This document shows positions 42,555 through 53,165 of a DNA stretch of 64,000 bases, piece after piece. Source of the DNA: Smallanthus sonchifolius (lineage: Eukaryota; Streptophyta; Magnoliopsida; Asterales; Asteraceae); the NCBI GenBank assembly GCA_023525975.1, contig CM042040.1, positions 56,823,486 through 56,887,485 of the forward strand. The letters are read 5' to 3'. The notes beneath the pieces were generated by a model. That model was not told the DNA's origin and ran no database searches. It was given only the letters and a program-made list of their open reading frames with translations. The first letter of the stretch is position 1. Each line of letters begins with the position of its first letter. The translations under genes were made by a program, and so were the position numbers.

Positions 42555-43151
42555 TTTTATATATTTTGTTAAACACTTAAACCCATTAACATTTTATTGG
42601 CCCAGTACTCATTAGTAAAGTTTAAACCCATTTTCAATTGGCCCAATATATATATAAATATACTTTTTTAATTCTATAGAGGGGCCCATTTTTTTCTACT
42701 CGGCTCGGGCCCACGAGTTTTAGGAGATTATCGGGGACGGCCCTGCATGTATGTAGAATAGAATAGCATACATGGTTGGTTGTTATTGATGGTGTTTTGG
42801 AACAGTTGTCCTGAGCTTGAAGAATTGGTTAAAGTTTGTAAAGAGAATGGGGCACTTGGTGCCAGGCTTACCGGAGCCGGGTGGGGTGGATGTGCAGTTG
42901 CTTTGGTCAAAGAATGCATCGTCCCGCAATTCATTCTAAATTTAAAGGTCACTTTAATTTTACTCGCTACACATACATACCAGAATGAATGAATGAATGA
43001 ATGATACTGAAATTGTTTGTTTGTTTGTTTGTTTGATCAGGAGCAATTCTATCAATCTAGGATCGAAAATGGGACGATCAACAAGGCCGATCTTGGTCTC
43101 TACGTGTTTGCGTCTAAACCTTCAAGTGGCGCGGCCATTTTCAAATTTTAG
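39125..43151 (+). CDS. GALK: Galactokinase
   Basis: Thirteen exons: 39125-39287, 40476-40660, 40741-40787, 40851-40942, 41015-41097, 41179-41247, 41325-41510, 41604-41738, 41851-41985, 42196-42266, 42351-42425, 42806-42947, 43041-43151. All have GT-AG borders and fit in phase; product 497 aa, the size of the Arabidopsis enzyme. It phosphorylates galactose to galactose-1-phosphate with ATP in the cytosol, feeding the UDP-galactose salvage route. Visible GHMP-kinase features: galactokinase signature GRVNLIGEHIDY at the exon 1/2 join, ATP-binding TGSGLSSSAAF, the GGMDQ box with the catalytic Asp, and motif 3 LTGAGWGGCAVAL. No lesion is seen. Intron 1 (1188 bp) holds a MULE-like MITE and intron 11 a hAT-like MITE. 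Confidence 0.96.
39848..40144 (+). mobile_element. MULE-like MITE in GALK intron 1
   Basis: Perfect 9-bp duplication GGATCTTAG (39839-39847, 40145-40153). Ends read CAAGGTTTAAAAGAACGG and, inverted, ATAGTTTAAAAAAACGG. The interior contains palindromes GCCTCGAGGC and TGAGGCG-T-CGCCTCA. Same type as 31656-32079. Confidence 0.82.
40154..40345. repeat. GCG-rich remnant of a related MITE, GALK intron 1
   Basis: Starts TCCTTGGTTTTAAAATGCGC, close to the ends of the two MULE-like MITEs, followed by repeated GCATGATGCG and GATGCGCTGCGAT stretches and the inverted pair CCATATGG/ATACGGGTCATAT. No right end or target duplication found, so it is probably partial and is itself the host into which 39848-40144 jumped. 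Confidence 0.5.
42451..42745 (+). mobile_element. hAT-like MITE in GALK intron 11
   Basis: Terminal inverted repeats CAGAGCCGGCCC and (inverted) CAGGGCCGTCCC, flanked by 8-bp duplications CGTGTATG and CATGTATG with one mismatch. CAG ends and an 8-bp duplication are hAT features. The interior has a (AC)n/(AT)n run. Confidence 0.82.
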
Positions 43152-44174
43152 TTCAACCTTTCCCCTTGTTCTTTACTGTGGATATGATTATAGACAATCA
43201 TCAATTTCTATTTCACCAAATGAAGTTAATATGATTGTAGCGTTTGGTGTGAGGTATTATGCATATTTTTTTTTAAGTTAAGGGTCTGTCTCATTACTTT
43301 TTTCCTAGATTTTTAATATTCATATGTGGTGAATAGTTTGTTTTTTAAGTTTTTGTTTACATTTTGCAATAATGTTTGGAAATACAATGAGATGTACAAG
43401 TAGACCACAGAAGGAAAAGATGGGTGGATGTTAATAAATCTCACTACTAGAATTTGCCATACATGCTTCAAAGCACAACAAAAATAAATAAAAAAATTAT
43501 TTATATTTTATAATATTCGTAAATAATCTCTAGATAATTTGCGACTCAGTTTATATATACTATTATATATGTTTCATTTAAGTCAATTTTTTTTAAAAAA
43601 TTTACCGTTTATAAAAAAATATAAGATTAGAACGCCTATTAAAAATTGAGTGACTTACGAAATAAAAAACAATGAGTGGCTTTAGTTATCATGTGAAGTT
43701 TTCTTTGGTCAATATTGTCGTATAGGTGAACTTGTATAGTAAACCACAGTTGTACTTTCTAGATTTGGTTCTTATCCATCACACGTGTGAGTTAGTTTAT
43801 GAGAGAACCATAAAAACTGCAACCTATGATAAACTACATTGGTGAAGCTCCTTTTAAGGTTAAAGATTGGAGCCCGTCTATGATGATGGATTGGGGTAAA
43901 TTATTAAAAGTAATTTAAGGGGTCAAAAATAAGGTATTTCTGTTAAAAAACATGGAGTTCGCAGATAATAAATGTTTTGGGTACATAGAAAGACAGATAG
44001 AAAGTGTGTGTGTGTGTGTAAAATTACACATACCCTCCATCCCAACTTCAGTATATCCTCTCAATTACAAACTCACCATGGCTGGAGATATCAAAACCAC
44101 ATATCCCAAAATGTACATCTTCATTGTGCAAGATAACCACAACCACCACCTGGAAACCCGAGAATAACTCGTCA
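43152..44174. other. Tail-to-tail spacer between GALK and the poly(A) polymerase gene
   Basis: Carries the two 3' UTRs. AT-rich; a short (GT)n at 44006-44020. No further gene or repeat recognised. Confidence 0.55.
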
Positions 44175-47100
44175 TCAGGTGGCCAAATATCCAACAAGAT
44201 AACGAGGTGAGTGTGTTGAGTAAACGGGTATCATATGCTGCTGATCATTGAATTTCGACAACCTTAGTTGTGCCTTTATATCATCATTTGCAAGCTGCAA
44301 TATCTTGGGCAACTGAGATGCTTGAACAAGGGTTAGAGTCATACTCCCCATGTTATTAGGATACCCGATACCAAGATTTCTCATGAAGTCATTTGTTGCG
44401 GCGTTTAGGTCCAAGTTATTCCCCCGCCCGGGAACTAATCCCCAGTAGAAAACAATGTTGGGCATTTGTATGCTTTCATCAATGTATTCTGTAGGATTTG
44501 GATCACATAAAGCATGCATCTCCTCCAACTGTCAGTCATAACCAAATGCAACACAAGTAATTATCCAAATCACTTTTCAAGCAGCTTTTCATGTAATGTC
44601 AATATGTAGAGGTGGCGATTTCAACCTATTTACCTAAAAATTAGTTGATTTTGATTTATATTTCATCACCCACATATCAAATGGATAAAAGATTTGGCTG
44701 AAAACAGAACATGCCAAACAGGTCTAAAGTCGTCCAAATTGTATTCTTTAAATGCATACAACCTCCTAACTAGCTTCTTTATTATACTCAAAAATTAATT
44801 ACTATTTTCATATTATAGTTTTTTTATAATAGGAGAGACTAATACAATATATACAAATAACATTTACCTTAACAAGAAGACTGTGGAAGCGTGATTTAAC
44901 CCAGTGTACCCAAGTCCCTAGCTCAACCTTGTTATATGTTGAAAGACATATTTTTATGAATCGCAGGTAACTCTTTGAGTAAGGAAATGGCTCAAAGAGG
45001 TTTCCCCAGTCAAATTGTGGCTTGAAAGGATCCTGCAGCAACAGGATTTGCTTGATAAGAAAAAATGGTAGATTGTGCACGTATATTATAGAATATAAAT
45101 TCTTGAGGACAAACTACATATAATAGGTAGAGAAAATTAATAATTAATACTATTTAACAAATATAATAAGAAACCTAATATAATTTCCTTTTGAATGCAA
45201 GTCCTAAAATAAAAGAAATTTGGTATTTTTCATCCCACATGGCTTCATGTGAAGTAGGTTGACAAGTGTGATGGCTATAAAAGGAAGGTGTGTCAAAACA
45301 ATGAACAAGAAGCTTGTGTGCTTAGCTTGTGGCTATGTAAACCGAGGCTGGTCCAGTTCAACTTTGTAGCGGTCCAGGCTGGTCTTTTGCAGATTCGGTC
45401 CGGTATTGGCACCTAAATGGAACCAAGCACTCGCCTCGTGTTGGACTACATAGTTTTCTACAAAAATGATTTATAAATAGAAAAGATAGTTGTCGACCTG
45501 AGTGTGACGATATCCTCTACGAAACTCAGATCTGATCTTGTTGAAGGTGCTAGTAGTTATGTTTGAATGGCAATACGCATCCGGACTGCTCGGCAACCGA
45601 ATAGGCATCAATACTCGTGTTCCAGGTGGCAGCAAAGGCATTGCTCCATCTTCTACAGCAACTGGTTCCAGCCAAGGCCAAAAGGCAAATGTCTTGAACA
45701 AGATTGAAATCAGATTGGCCAAACTACTACTTGGGTTATTAATACAAACAAAAGCAGCTAGAACAGCCAAGTGAATGTCCCCAAACAGCCCAAATAACTG
45801 CAAAAACGGATTAAGGAGAATACAATGAATAACAGTTGCCAAGTAAGGTTTCTTCAACATAACCTAGAGATTGAGTTTGTATCCTACTGGTGTATTATCT
45901 AGACGTGAAAACGAGTGGATTCGGTAACGGGCATGTTTTTGCACCTGTCATACGTGTTGGGTTGAACTTGCCTTTTATGCATTTTGTTAATTTTAGAATC
46001 AATTGCACCTAGACGTGATTACAAAAACTATATTATTACCATAAAAATCTAAGTTTTTTTAATTAGATGATTTTGGAGGTTTTATGCATTTGACTACAAT
46101 TGGGATGACTTTTGACCCGCTTGGCATGTATTCTTTATTGTTAAATCTTTTAAGATAAACATAGCTCAAATAAACCCATTTATCGACATGCAACTTTTAC
46201 TATTATTTACCAGGAGTAAATTTTTCAGAGAGGCAAAGGAGGTGTTATTTTTTATTTTTCAGGGAGGCCATATAGAAAAGATAAATGTAAAACCGAGTAA
46301 AAACGAAAAACTTACATCACCATACACCCCTCTTCTCTTGGCCCATGACTTAACACATTGTAATAGTTCCTGGAATATCTGCAAGAAAACAATTAAGTTA
46401 ACAACAAGCAACTCAGATTGTCAACCAAAAACATTGAAATGCATCAATATCTTCTAATGAGACTATGTTGTTCCATACACCCCTGAAAAAGGTTAAATCT
46501 TGAAAAAGACACCCATACATGAAGAAACAGGCACCAACATTTTAACTTCAAGTGAAATCAAATCATTGATGACAGAAACCCACATAAAACGTGAACCACT
46601 GTAACTCGGAAGACCATTACTATTATAGATTCTGAGCATTGACAAGAGCAATAAAATCTTTATTATTATTTAGAGCAGCATAATGCCATTGTTACAGGTA
46701 CTCCAGGCAAACTATTCTAGCCCACTTAATCAATATTGCTTAGGAAGGAGAGAATTGTTGTGTATGGAGGCTTAGGGTACAGCCGGACCTAGGGAGTATC
46801 CTGCGCAGGTTTGGGTTGGGGCCCAATTGGGCTTAACTTGGTGATCAAGTTAAGCAACCCTAGATTAGTCATTTAGTCCCTATAAATATATTTCTTATGT
46901 TTATGTAATTTCTTGTACTAGCACCATTCAATAGTAAAGATCCCTAGTGCGTTTTTCCGGCGCTGCGCCTCGCCTAGGCGCGCGCCTAGTGTGCCTTTGA
47001 CAACATAGATGACTACGTGATAAAATCAATGTGATTAAGAGGGTGTTTGGGATTGCATTTTGATGAAGATTATCTGATTATAGCATTTTCAAAATGCATA

Positions 47101-48501
47101 TAATCATGAAAGTGTTTGGCAAACCATCTGAAAAGGTTCGTGTTTCCTTCAATTTTAAAGAAGCTGGTTGAGACCTGGTTTTTAAAAACGTTGTTTTGCA
47201 AACGCAATCCCCAACACCCCCTAATGCACATTAACATTTGTCAATACCCCAAACACCGTCTCAAAATTATAAAATGAACAATAACAATAGTAATTATAGT
47301 ATCAAAGAAATGAAGAAAAACAAAAGAATGGGAAATTATGTTGGTCGGAGTTGTAGACAAGCACTTTGTACCTTCACATCTGGAACAATCTGCAGGATCC
47401 TATTCTTTACTCGTACTCCAGCAAAACTCGTCCAGCTTGTTTCGTCAATATCCTTTATGTACGAAGGGTTGGATATATCCACGTTCTGAAAACATAATAA
47501 ATGAATAACAGAAACAAAGACATACAAGAAACAGGAAATATCATTCCTGCTCACCTCAGGAACAGCTGTAATTTGAAGTTTAGCAAAAGCCAAATCAATC
47601 AAGATTCCATCAAATGTAAACTGCAAGAATGGAACCTCGGCTTCCTTGACAGAGTGGATACCAGACACCTCTGGTCTCCCTGCAAGCATGTTGTACAAAA
47701 CTATGAAAAAATCCTCCTGCCAAAAGGATAAAAAGAATCAAGTTCAGAAAACTTTATAGTTATGTTTCTAACTATATACCACTTAACAGGAAGACTCACT
47801 GCCATAGAAGCAAAATAAGGTCCAACACAAACAGCATCAACGTTGGAGTCCGCATTATAAACCTAAAAATATCCATGAACAAATCAGAACGCTAGAATAT
47901 CATGTTATCTACAACATAAAAGCAAAAAAAAAGTATATGAAAACATACTCACATCAAGGCCATACAATCCATAAACTAATATTGTTGCTGAAGCATCTTT
48001 AATCTGATCTTGTGGCAGCCTACGTTGATAAGCAACTCTTCTAATCCAAACCATCACTATCTGCAACAACGATAAACGGACTTCTATAAACCAATATATG
48101 TTAAGAGATAACATTTATCGCATTAAGTATCACAATATGTTCAGGTCTTTCGGTCCATCTAACGTCTTCTGCTTTTTCACATTCGTTTGTTTGCCCTTCA
48201 AATGATCCAATTTGACAAGTTCAAAACAAGTAAAACTCTACAATGAATAAACTCCCTTCTTACCTCTTTAAGCTTGCCAATGAGGTTTCTCCTCCTCACT
48301 TCTTCCTCTGGAGAAACCGAAAGCCCCTCGTCGATGATAAACTACAACCGAAACCAATTTCAAAATCAAAATTTAAACAATCATCATGTCATAATAAAAG
48401 ATAGATATCCAACAAAAAAGGAGCAAAATAGGGCTTTGCGATTAAGTAAACCAAACCTTTAGAAGAGAAACAGAGCTTTCCGATTCAATTTGAGACACCA
48501 T
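44175..48501 (-). CDS. PAPS3: Nuclear poly(A) polymerase, PAPS3-like
   Basis: Ten exons on the minus strand: 48501-48457, 48341-48264, 48060-47953, 47862-47800, 47716-47555, 47485-47372, 46378-46316, 45797-45498, 45032-44868, 44528-44175; product 483 aa. The family adds poly(A) tails to pre-mRNA 3' ends. Visible parts: nucleotidyltransferase domain (YGLYGLDVYNADSNVDAVCV, ..FDGILIDLAFAKL), central domain (IDETSWTSFAGVRVKNRIL, CVKSWAKRRGVYGD, HLAVLAAFVC, MPIRLPSSPDAYCHSN) and the RNA-binding-like C-terminus (NLFEPFPYSKSYLRFIKICL, WVHWVKSRFH). It lacks the long C-terminal tail with nuclear signals of PAPS1/2/4, as PAPS3 does. The first Asp of the catalytic DxD is Asn and the GS motif reads GL. 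The lineage call rests on length and on the GALK neighbour. Confidence 0.9.
47039..47221. mobile_element. Tourist-like MITE in PAPS3 intron 6
   Basis: 183 bp with ends GAGGGTGTTTGGGATTGC and (inverted) GGGGGTGTTGGGGATTGC, flanked by TAA (47036-47038, 47222-47224). TIR style and 3-bp TAA duplication fit PIF/Harbinger Tourist elements. Beside it, at 46955-46987, lies a short GC-rich palindrome GCCTAGGCGCGCGCCTAG. Confidence 0.78.
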
Positions 48502-48780
48502 AGCTGGATTCAAATGTAAAGCAAACTGTGTCCAGATTTTACAGATGAATAAATGGTTAATAGCTACTGATTGAGAAATTCAGCCAACGCACAGATTAGA
48601 GTCATTCATCGCAATGCAATGCAATGAGATCATCATTTTCATTACACAAAATCAAAGTCATAGCGCCATGTTAGGGTTTTGAAGCAGAAAGGAATCAGGA
48701 GTTTTCTTTTGTCGGTACTTCAATGTACCGCTCACCAGAAATGGAGACTTTTTCATTTTCAAAAATACTGTATTTACTTT
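48502..48780 (-). promoter_or_regulatory. Upstream region of the PAPS3-like gene
   Basis: 5' UTR and proximal promoter of the minus-strand gene; transcript start not determined. A GCAATGCAATGCAATGAGATC run lies near 48610 (three copies of GCAAT). Confidence 0.4.
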
Positions 48781-49345
48781 TATTAAATGCGTTTCTGATT
48801 TTCTAAAAAAAGTCATTTAACAATTTTTACATATAGAAAATCAAAATACTCTTTTTTTTCTCTCAAAAGTCACTTAACAAATTTTTACATATAAAAAATC
48901 AACATACTTTCTTGTTTTTCTCACAAAAGTCACTCGACAACTAGTTATCCTAGCAAATGAATCGGAAGAAGCAAGACAAAGAAAATCGACCGACAATTTC
49001 ATTCTATAAAGAGATGACTTGTAACCAAATAAATTCATCTAAAATCTGTGAAAACACATAAACAATCAAATAGTTTTGCAGTCGAATTGCTTGAGTTGTT
49101 TTACTTCTGTCGGTCAATTTCCTTTGCTTTACTTCTGTGGATTCATTTGGTAGGATAAATAGTTGTCGAGGAACTTTTGTAAGAAAAACAAGAAATTGTG
49201 TTGGTTTTTTATGTGTAAAAATTTGTTGAGTGGCTTTTGTGAAAAAAAAAAAAGAGAGTATGTTGTTTTTTTATATGCAAAAAATTGTTAAGTGACTTTT
49301 ATAAGAAAAACCAGAAAGTATGTTGGTTTTTTATAGCATTTGCCC
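48781..49345. repeat. Fold-back element with tandem-repeat arms upstream of PAPS3
   Basis: The left arm (48795-49050) contains two to three copies of a ~65-bp unit (AAGTCACTTAACAAATTTTT, AAATCAACATACTTTCTTG). The right arm (49085-49345) has the same units inverted (AAAAATTTGTTGAGTGGCTT, AGTATGTTGGTTTTTTAT). Near the centre are the inverted pair GAAAATCGACCGAC and GTCGGTCAATTTCC. It starts ~280 bp before the gene's start codon. Confidence 0.8.
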
Positions 49346-49521
49346 TATAATAAAAATAAATTATATATCCTGTAGTCGAGTGTTGAACGGGGCATGGACA
49401 TGTGACCCGTGAAGGGTCGTGATACACCGTCCTCGAGGCGTGATCCGTGGCATGAGGGATGAGGGGAGCTTGTGAGCAGAGTAACGGGGTGTGGGGCAAG
49501 TGGTAGAGATATAGCCATTGG
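49346..49521. other. No recognisable feature
   Basis: GC-richer stretch between two transposons; contains no supported frame or repeat. Confidence 0.4.
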
Positions 49522-49730
49522 CAGTGGCGGACTCGGGAAATTTTTTCATGCTGGTCGGTTGAGTAGTGATGTATAACGTGCATATAATACTAAATTTTTT
49601 CATTTAAGGGTAATCGGGAGGCTATTTTAAAATTTGATGGGGGCGATCGGGATTTTAGTACGTATTTTACACTAAAAAAATTTCATGGATGGCGGCTACC
49701 CCCCATGGTCCTTTACTAGGTACGCCCCTG
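49522..49730 (+). mobile_element. hAT-like MITE
   Basis: Ends CAGTGGCGGAC and (inverted) CAGGGGCGTAC, with 8-bp flanks GCCATTGG and GTCGTTGG (6 of 8 identical). CAG(T/G)GGCG ends are typical of plant hAT MITEs. Confidence 0.75.
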
Positions 49731-49869
49731 GTCGTTGGGCTCTAAAGTTTATAAAAAAAATTATTAATTAATTTTTAAAATTTAACCTATAAATAACATA
49801 AAAATTTTTAACAATTTTATAACCTATCTCCTTCTACTATCAAAATGTCTCTACTCACTTTACAAAAAA

Positions 49870-50082
49870 ATGGAATTTTCATCTGAATCATCGAATTCTT
49901 TAGAGAAAGATGAGGTGATTGTTAAGGCGATACGTTTGAGGTACGAACTACTTGACGAAGCGGAGCAATGTTGTAAAAATCGATACGCGCTAGTCGGGTT
50001 GTCGGATAACGACCAGGGATTAATTAGATTGAAACTTTTATATATTTTTAAAATTATTTACCAAAAATTTAGCTATAAATAA
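49870..50082 (+). CDS. Short open frame of unknown nature (70 codons)
   Basis: Begins MEFSSESSNSLEKDE and has an acidic start and hydrophobic end (LLYIFKIIYQKF). No domain is recognised. The Ser-rich acidic start recalls N-termini of transposase-related proteins, but that is a guess. It stands between two MITEs and may be chance. Confidence 0.2.
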   Translation: MEFSSESSNSLEKDEVIVKAIRLRYELLDEAEQCCKNRYALVGLSDNDQGLIRLKLLYIFKIIYQKFSYK

Positions 50083-50100
50083 GTTTTATATATATATATA

Positions 50101-50525
50101 TGGAAGGAATATTTTGAAAACCCACTTAAGTTGTAAAAACATTGAAAATTTCCAAAAAAAAACGTGGTTTTACATTTTTTTTTAACAATTGGAAATCATT
50201 TTAAGCAACTTTTATAATATTTTCGTCAAAACAAATTAGAAAAAACGCCAATCGTTTTTTTTTAATGGACAAAAATCTCCGTTTTTTGTGTAAAAATTGT
50301 GTTACTTAAATAACACAACATGTTACATATGTAAAAAAACATATTACATATGTAAAACAACTTGACAGAATTAAAAAAAAATTATAAAAATATCTGGTTG
50401 GCGCTTTTTTGGTTTTTTTATAAAAATTTTAAAATTACATAATAAAACTTTTCCCAAAAAAATCAATTTTTGAAGAGTTTTCTATGTTTTTACAATTTGG
50501 ATGGATTTTAATCATATACATTCCA
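50101..50525. mobile_element. Fold-back MITE inserted in a TA run
   Basis: Left end TGGAAGGAATATTTTGAAAA..GTTGTAAAAACATTGAAAA and right end, inverted, TGGAATGTATATGATTAAAA..TTGTAAAAACATAGAAAA. TA dinucleotide runs flank both sides (50083-50100, 50525-50545). The interior has two copies of the palindrome TTACATATGTAA. A partial relative lies at 52931-53165. Confidence 0.65.
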
Positions 50526-50561
50526 TATATATATATATATATATATACACATATTCACATA

Positions 50562-52249
50562 TAAGGGGGTGTAGTTCAATTCAAAACCCTCATTTCAAAA
50601 CTCTAAAACTCATCTCACCCAACTAAAATTTGACACATCATTTTTTAATTTCTCTTATGAAAAGGACAATGTAGACTTTTCACCACATAAACTCATTTAT
50701 TACTATATCTACTTTCATTTTTCAAATTTTTTTCCTTCCTATACTTTTTTGTTATTTTTGTCATCTTCTTCATTTTATAACTAGTGACTTTCTCTTTTGT
50801 TTTTTCTTTTTAATTTTTTTACACCTCTCAATTTTTGTGATTAATGCTAGTACTTAAACGTTTACACTGCTGTAAACATTACTTTCATAATATGGAAATA
50901 CATTAATGTAATAATGTAACATTAGTAAATGTTACTATTTATCGTATACAACTTCCTTTACACAGATGCAAACAACAATACTTCTTACGCGTCACTCCAT
51001 TAAGTACATGTATATATTCAACAAATTGTACTTCACTTAGAATTTTTCAGCATTACACTAATGAATATTAGCGTACACTGACGTAACTTAGTGTAAACCC
51101 CATGCTAAAACTTGGTGCACCTAGATCCCCATTCTTCAATGTTTTCCCCCTGATCTTTTTTGTTAAACACTTTCCAACGTCATGAACCTCGCCTGTAAAT
51201 AAGTAAATGTATATATTCAACAAATTGTACCTCGCCTTTTTTGTTACACTGATATAACACCACTGTAGTAATTGTTTCTTTATGATGACCTCGCCTTTTT
51301 TGTTACACTGTAGTAAAATATTAGAGTAAGTTACACTGATGTAACAAAAGTATAAGATAGGATCCTTTATTATGTGTGTAAACTTTTTTATACCTTTGTA
51401 AGGTGTGTAGTCTGCAACATCATTCAAAAAAAAATTTATCAACTAAAATTTCTTTAATCAAAATTATAAAGAAAATTGGTTAATTACAGAAAATCACCCA
51501 CATAAAGAACCCCACATTAAAAAAAAATTTGGAACAAAGAATGAAATTACATTACATCATAATTTAAAAAAAAATAAAAAATACCTAACATCAGATACTA
51601 AAAAAGACATAAAAACCATTATTTCAGAGACTAAAGAATAATATATTTTTTTCAGAATAAGATATGTTACGGTTGAAATATCAAAGCACGAAATCTTCTA
51701 ATAATCAAAATATCTTGGGTCGTTTGAACGGAAAAAAAAAATTAGCGACACCCAATGTTCTAATAATCAAAATACATTGTGTCGTTTGAACATCAAAATA
51801 CCTTCTGGATGTTCAATCGCCAATAACGATGCCCAAAAAAATTCTAATAATCAACATACCTTGTGTTGTTTGAACGGAAAGATGTAATTTAAAATGCACA
51901 GACTGTTTTCTTCCTTCTTGATGTTTAATCTAAACTAACAATGAAGTTTTCTTGAAGAATAGTATGATTTACGAGGAAATGAGAGGGTAAAGTAAGTAGT
52001 GATTAGGTTTTTATGGGGAAGGAGGAAGAGCACATGTTTTCATAAGATCTTTTACTTTAACTCATAAAAAGTACATACCATATAAAAGTTATGACTATTC
52101 TACCATTTTTATAAAAGTTAAATATGTAAGAATTAATTAAATCACCAGCATTAATCTAAACCATAGGATCACTAAGAAGGGAATCATTGAATGTGGTGAA
52201 GTTCTAGGGGTTTGAAATGAAACGAGGGTTTTGATTTGAACCTCCTCCT
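50562..52249. mobile_element. Fold-back element of 1.7 kb with internal repeats
   Basis: Left end AGGGGGTGTAGTTCAATTC..AAAACCCTCATTTCAAA; right end, inverted, AGGAGGAGGTTCAAATC..AAAACCCTCGTTTC. Flanks share ATATA, uninformative in AT-rich DNA. Inside, TTACACTGATGTAAC-like palindromes recur at 51065-51345, and three degenerate ~80-bp direct repeats (TTCTAATAATCAAAATA..GTCGTTTGAAC) lie at 51690-51885. No transposase frame. Confidence 0.6.
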
Positions 52250-52682
52250 ATATATAGTGTGAGGTTTCGCTAAAAAGTCAAAAAAATATAAAAAGTGTTT
52301 TAAAACGCTCATAACAGGCTCATACGAACTCCGATTTTACTCGTTTCAGCGGCGTTGGAATCGTCTAATCGAACTCTACGATCTTAGCTTGTAGTGTTTA
52401 GCTTTTAAGGTTTAGATTTTAGGATTTAGTTTCTGCCTTAGGGTTTAGCTTTTACTATTTAGGCTTTTGGGGGGTGGGTTGGAGGTTTAGGCTTTTGGGG
52501 GTGGTGGTGGGGTTTTTAGACGACTTTTTCGGCTTTTTAGGGTTTTTTTGTTAGGATTTAGGTTTTTCAGGGTGGGGTATGGTGGGGGGTTTTAGGCTTT
52601 TTTTTTTTTGGGGGGGAGGGGGGTTTAAAATACTTTTTACACATTTTAGCTTTCTTAGAATATCCCTCTCATATATATTTAC
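52250..52682 (+). repeat. G/T-rich tract with degenerate GGTTTAG repeats
   Basis: From ~52390 to 52640 the + strand is nearly without C and built of GGTTTAG, AGGATTTAG and GGTTTTTAG variants, ending in long T and G runs (52600-52622). It resembles a decayed telomere-type repeat but no exact TTTAGGG array is present. Confidence 0.5.
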
Positions 52683-52848
52683 CTGGGATCGCAAATCCCA
52701 AATTTGTATATGAAGAGCGGATCTAATTGTATTAGTATCTATAATTGATTTCTTCTGTGTAATACTAATCGATAGGGCCTCATTGGTAAGTGCTACAAGA
52801 TCTCGTGCATTGGAACCCATGGTTATGGACCCGAATCTATTAGTATGG
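52683..52848 (-). pseudogene. ycf2: Plastid ycf2 fragment in the nucleus (NUPT)
   Basis: The minus strand encodes NRFGSITMGSNARDLVALTN, EALSISITQKKSIIDTNTIR and SALHIQIWDLRSQV, which I recognise as the C-terminal part of plastid Ycf2. The hydrophilic, conserved sequence and frame are kept over ~55 codons with few changes (for example IQIW where plastids have RQTW). Flanks are unrelated nuclear repeats. It is a short plastid-to-nucleus transfer without function. Confidence 0.85.
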
Positions 52849-52876
52849 AACGTTTTATTTTCCAAGTGAAATCCCC

Positions 52877-52879
<3 letters not shown>

Positions 52880-52932
<53 letters not shown>

Positions 52933-53165
52933 GAAAGTATAAAATGAAACCACCCTTGAGTTGTGAAACCTCATGAAACCACTATGTAACTTATATATAT
53001 ATATATATATAATGTAAGTTTTATACACATTTTTGTAAATAAAGCGCCGAAAACTTTTTTTTTTTTTAAATCTTGAAAAATTAACCAAAAATCCCGTTTT
53101 TGGTAAAAAAAAAAACATATAAATTCAGCGTGTTACATATGTAACTCAGGTTGTTATATATGTAA
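52880..53165. repeat. (TG)/(TA) runs and partial relative of the 50101 MITE
   Basis: (GT)5(AT)n at 52880-52930 is followed by GGGAAAGTATAAAATGAAACC..TTGAGTTGTGAAACC, similar to the left end of 50101-50525, and later TGTTACATATGTAACTCAGG. The copy is cut where the RT remnant begins. Confidence 0.55.

Noticed and set aside
45290..45480. TATAAAAGG and LTR-like sequence in PAPS3 intron 8
   Set aside because: No termini, duplication or coding part; too little to call an element.
49870..50082. Considered as a transposase N-terminus
   Set aside because: Only a Ser/Glu-rich start resembles such proteins; kept as an unknown short frame with low confidence.
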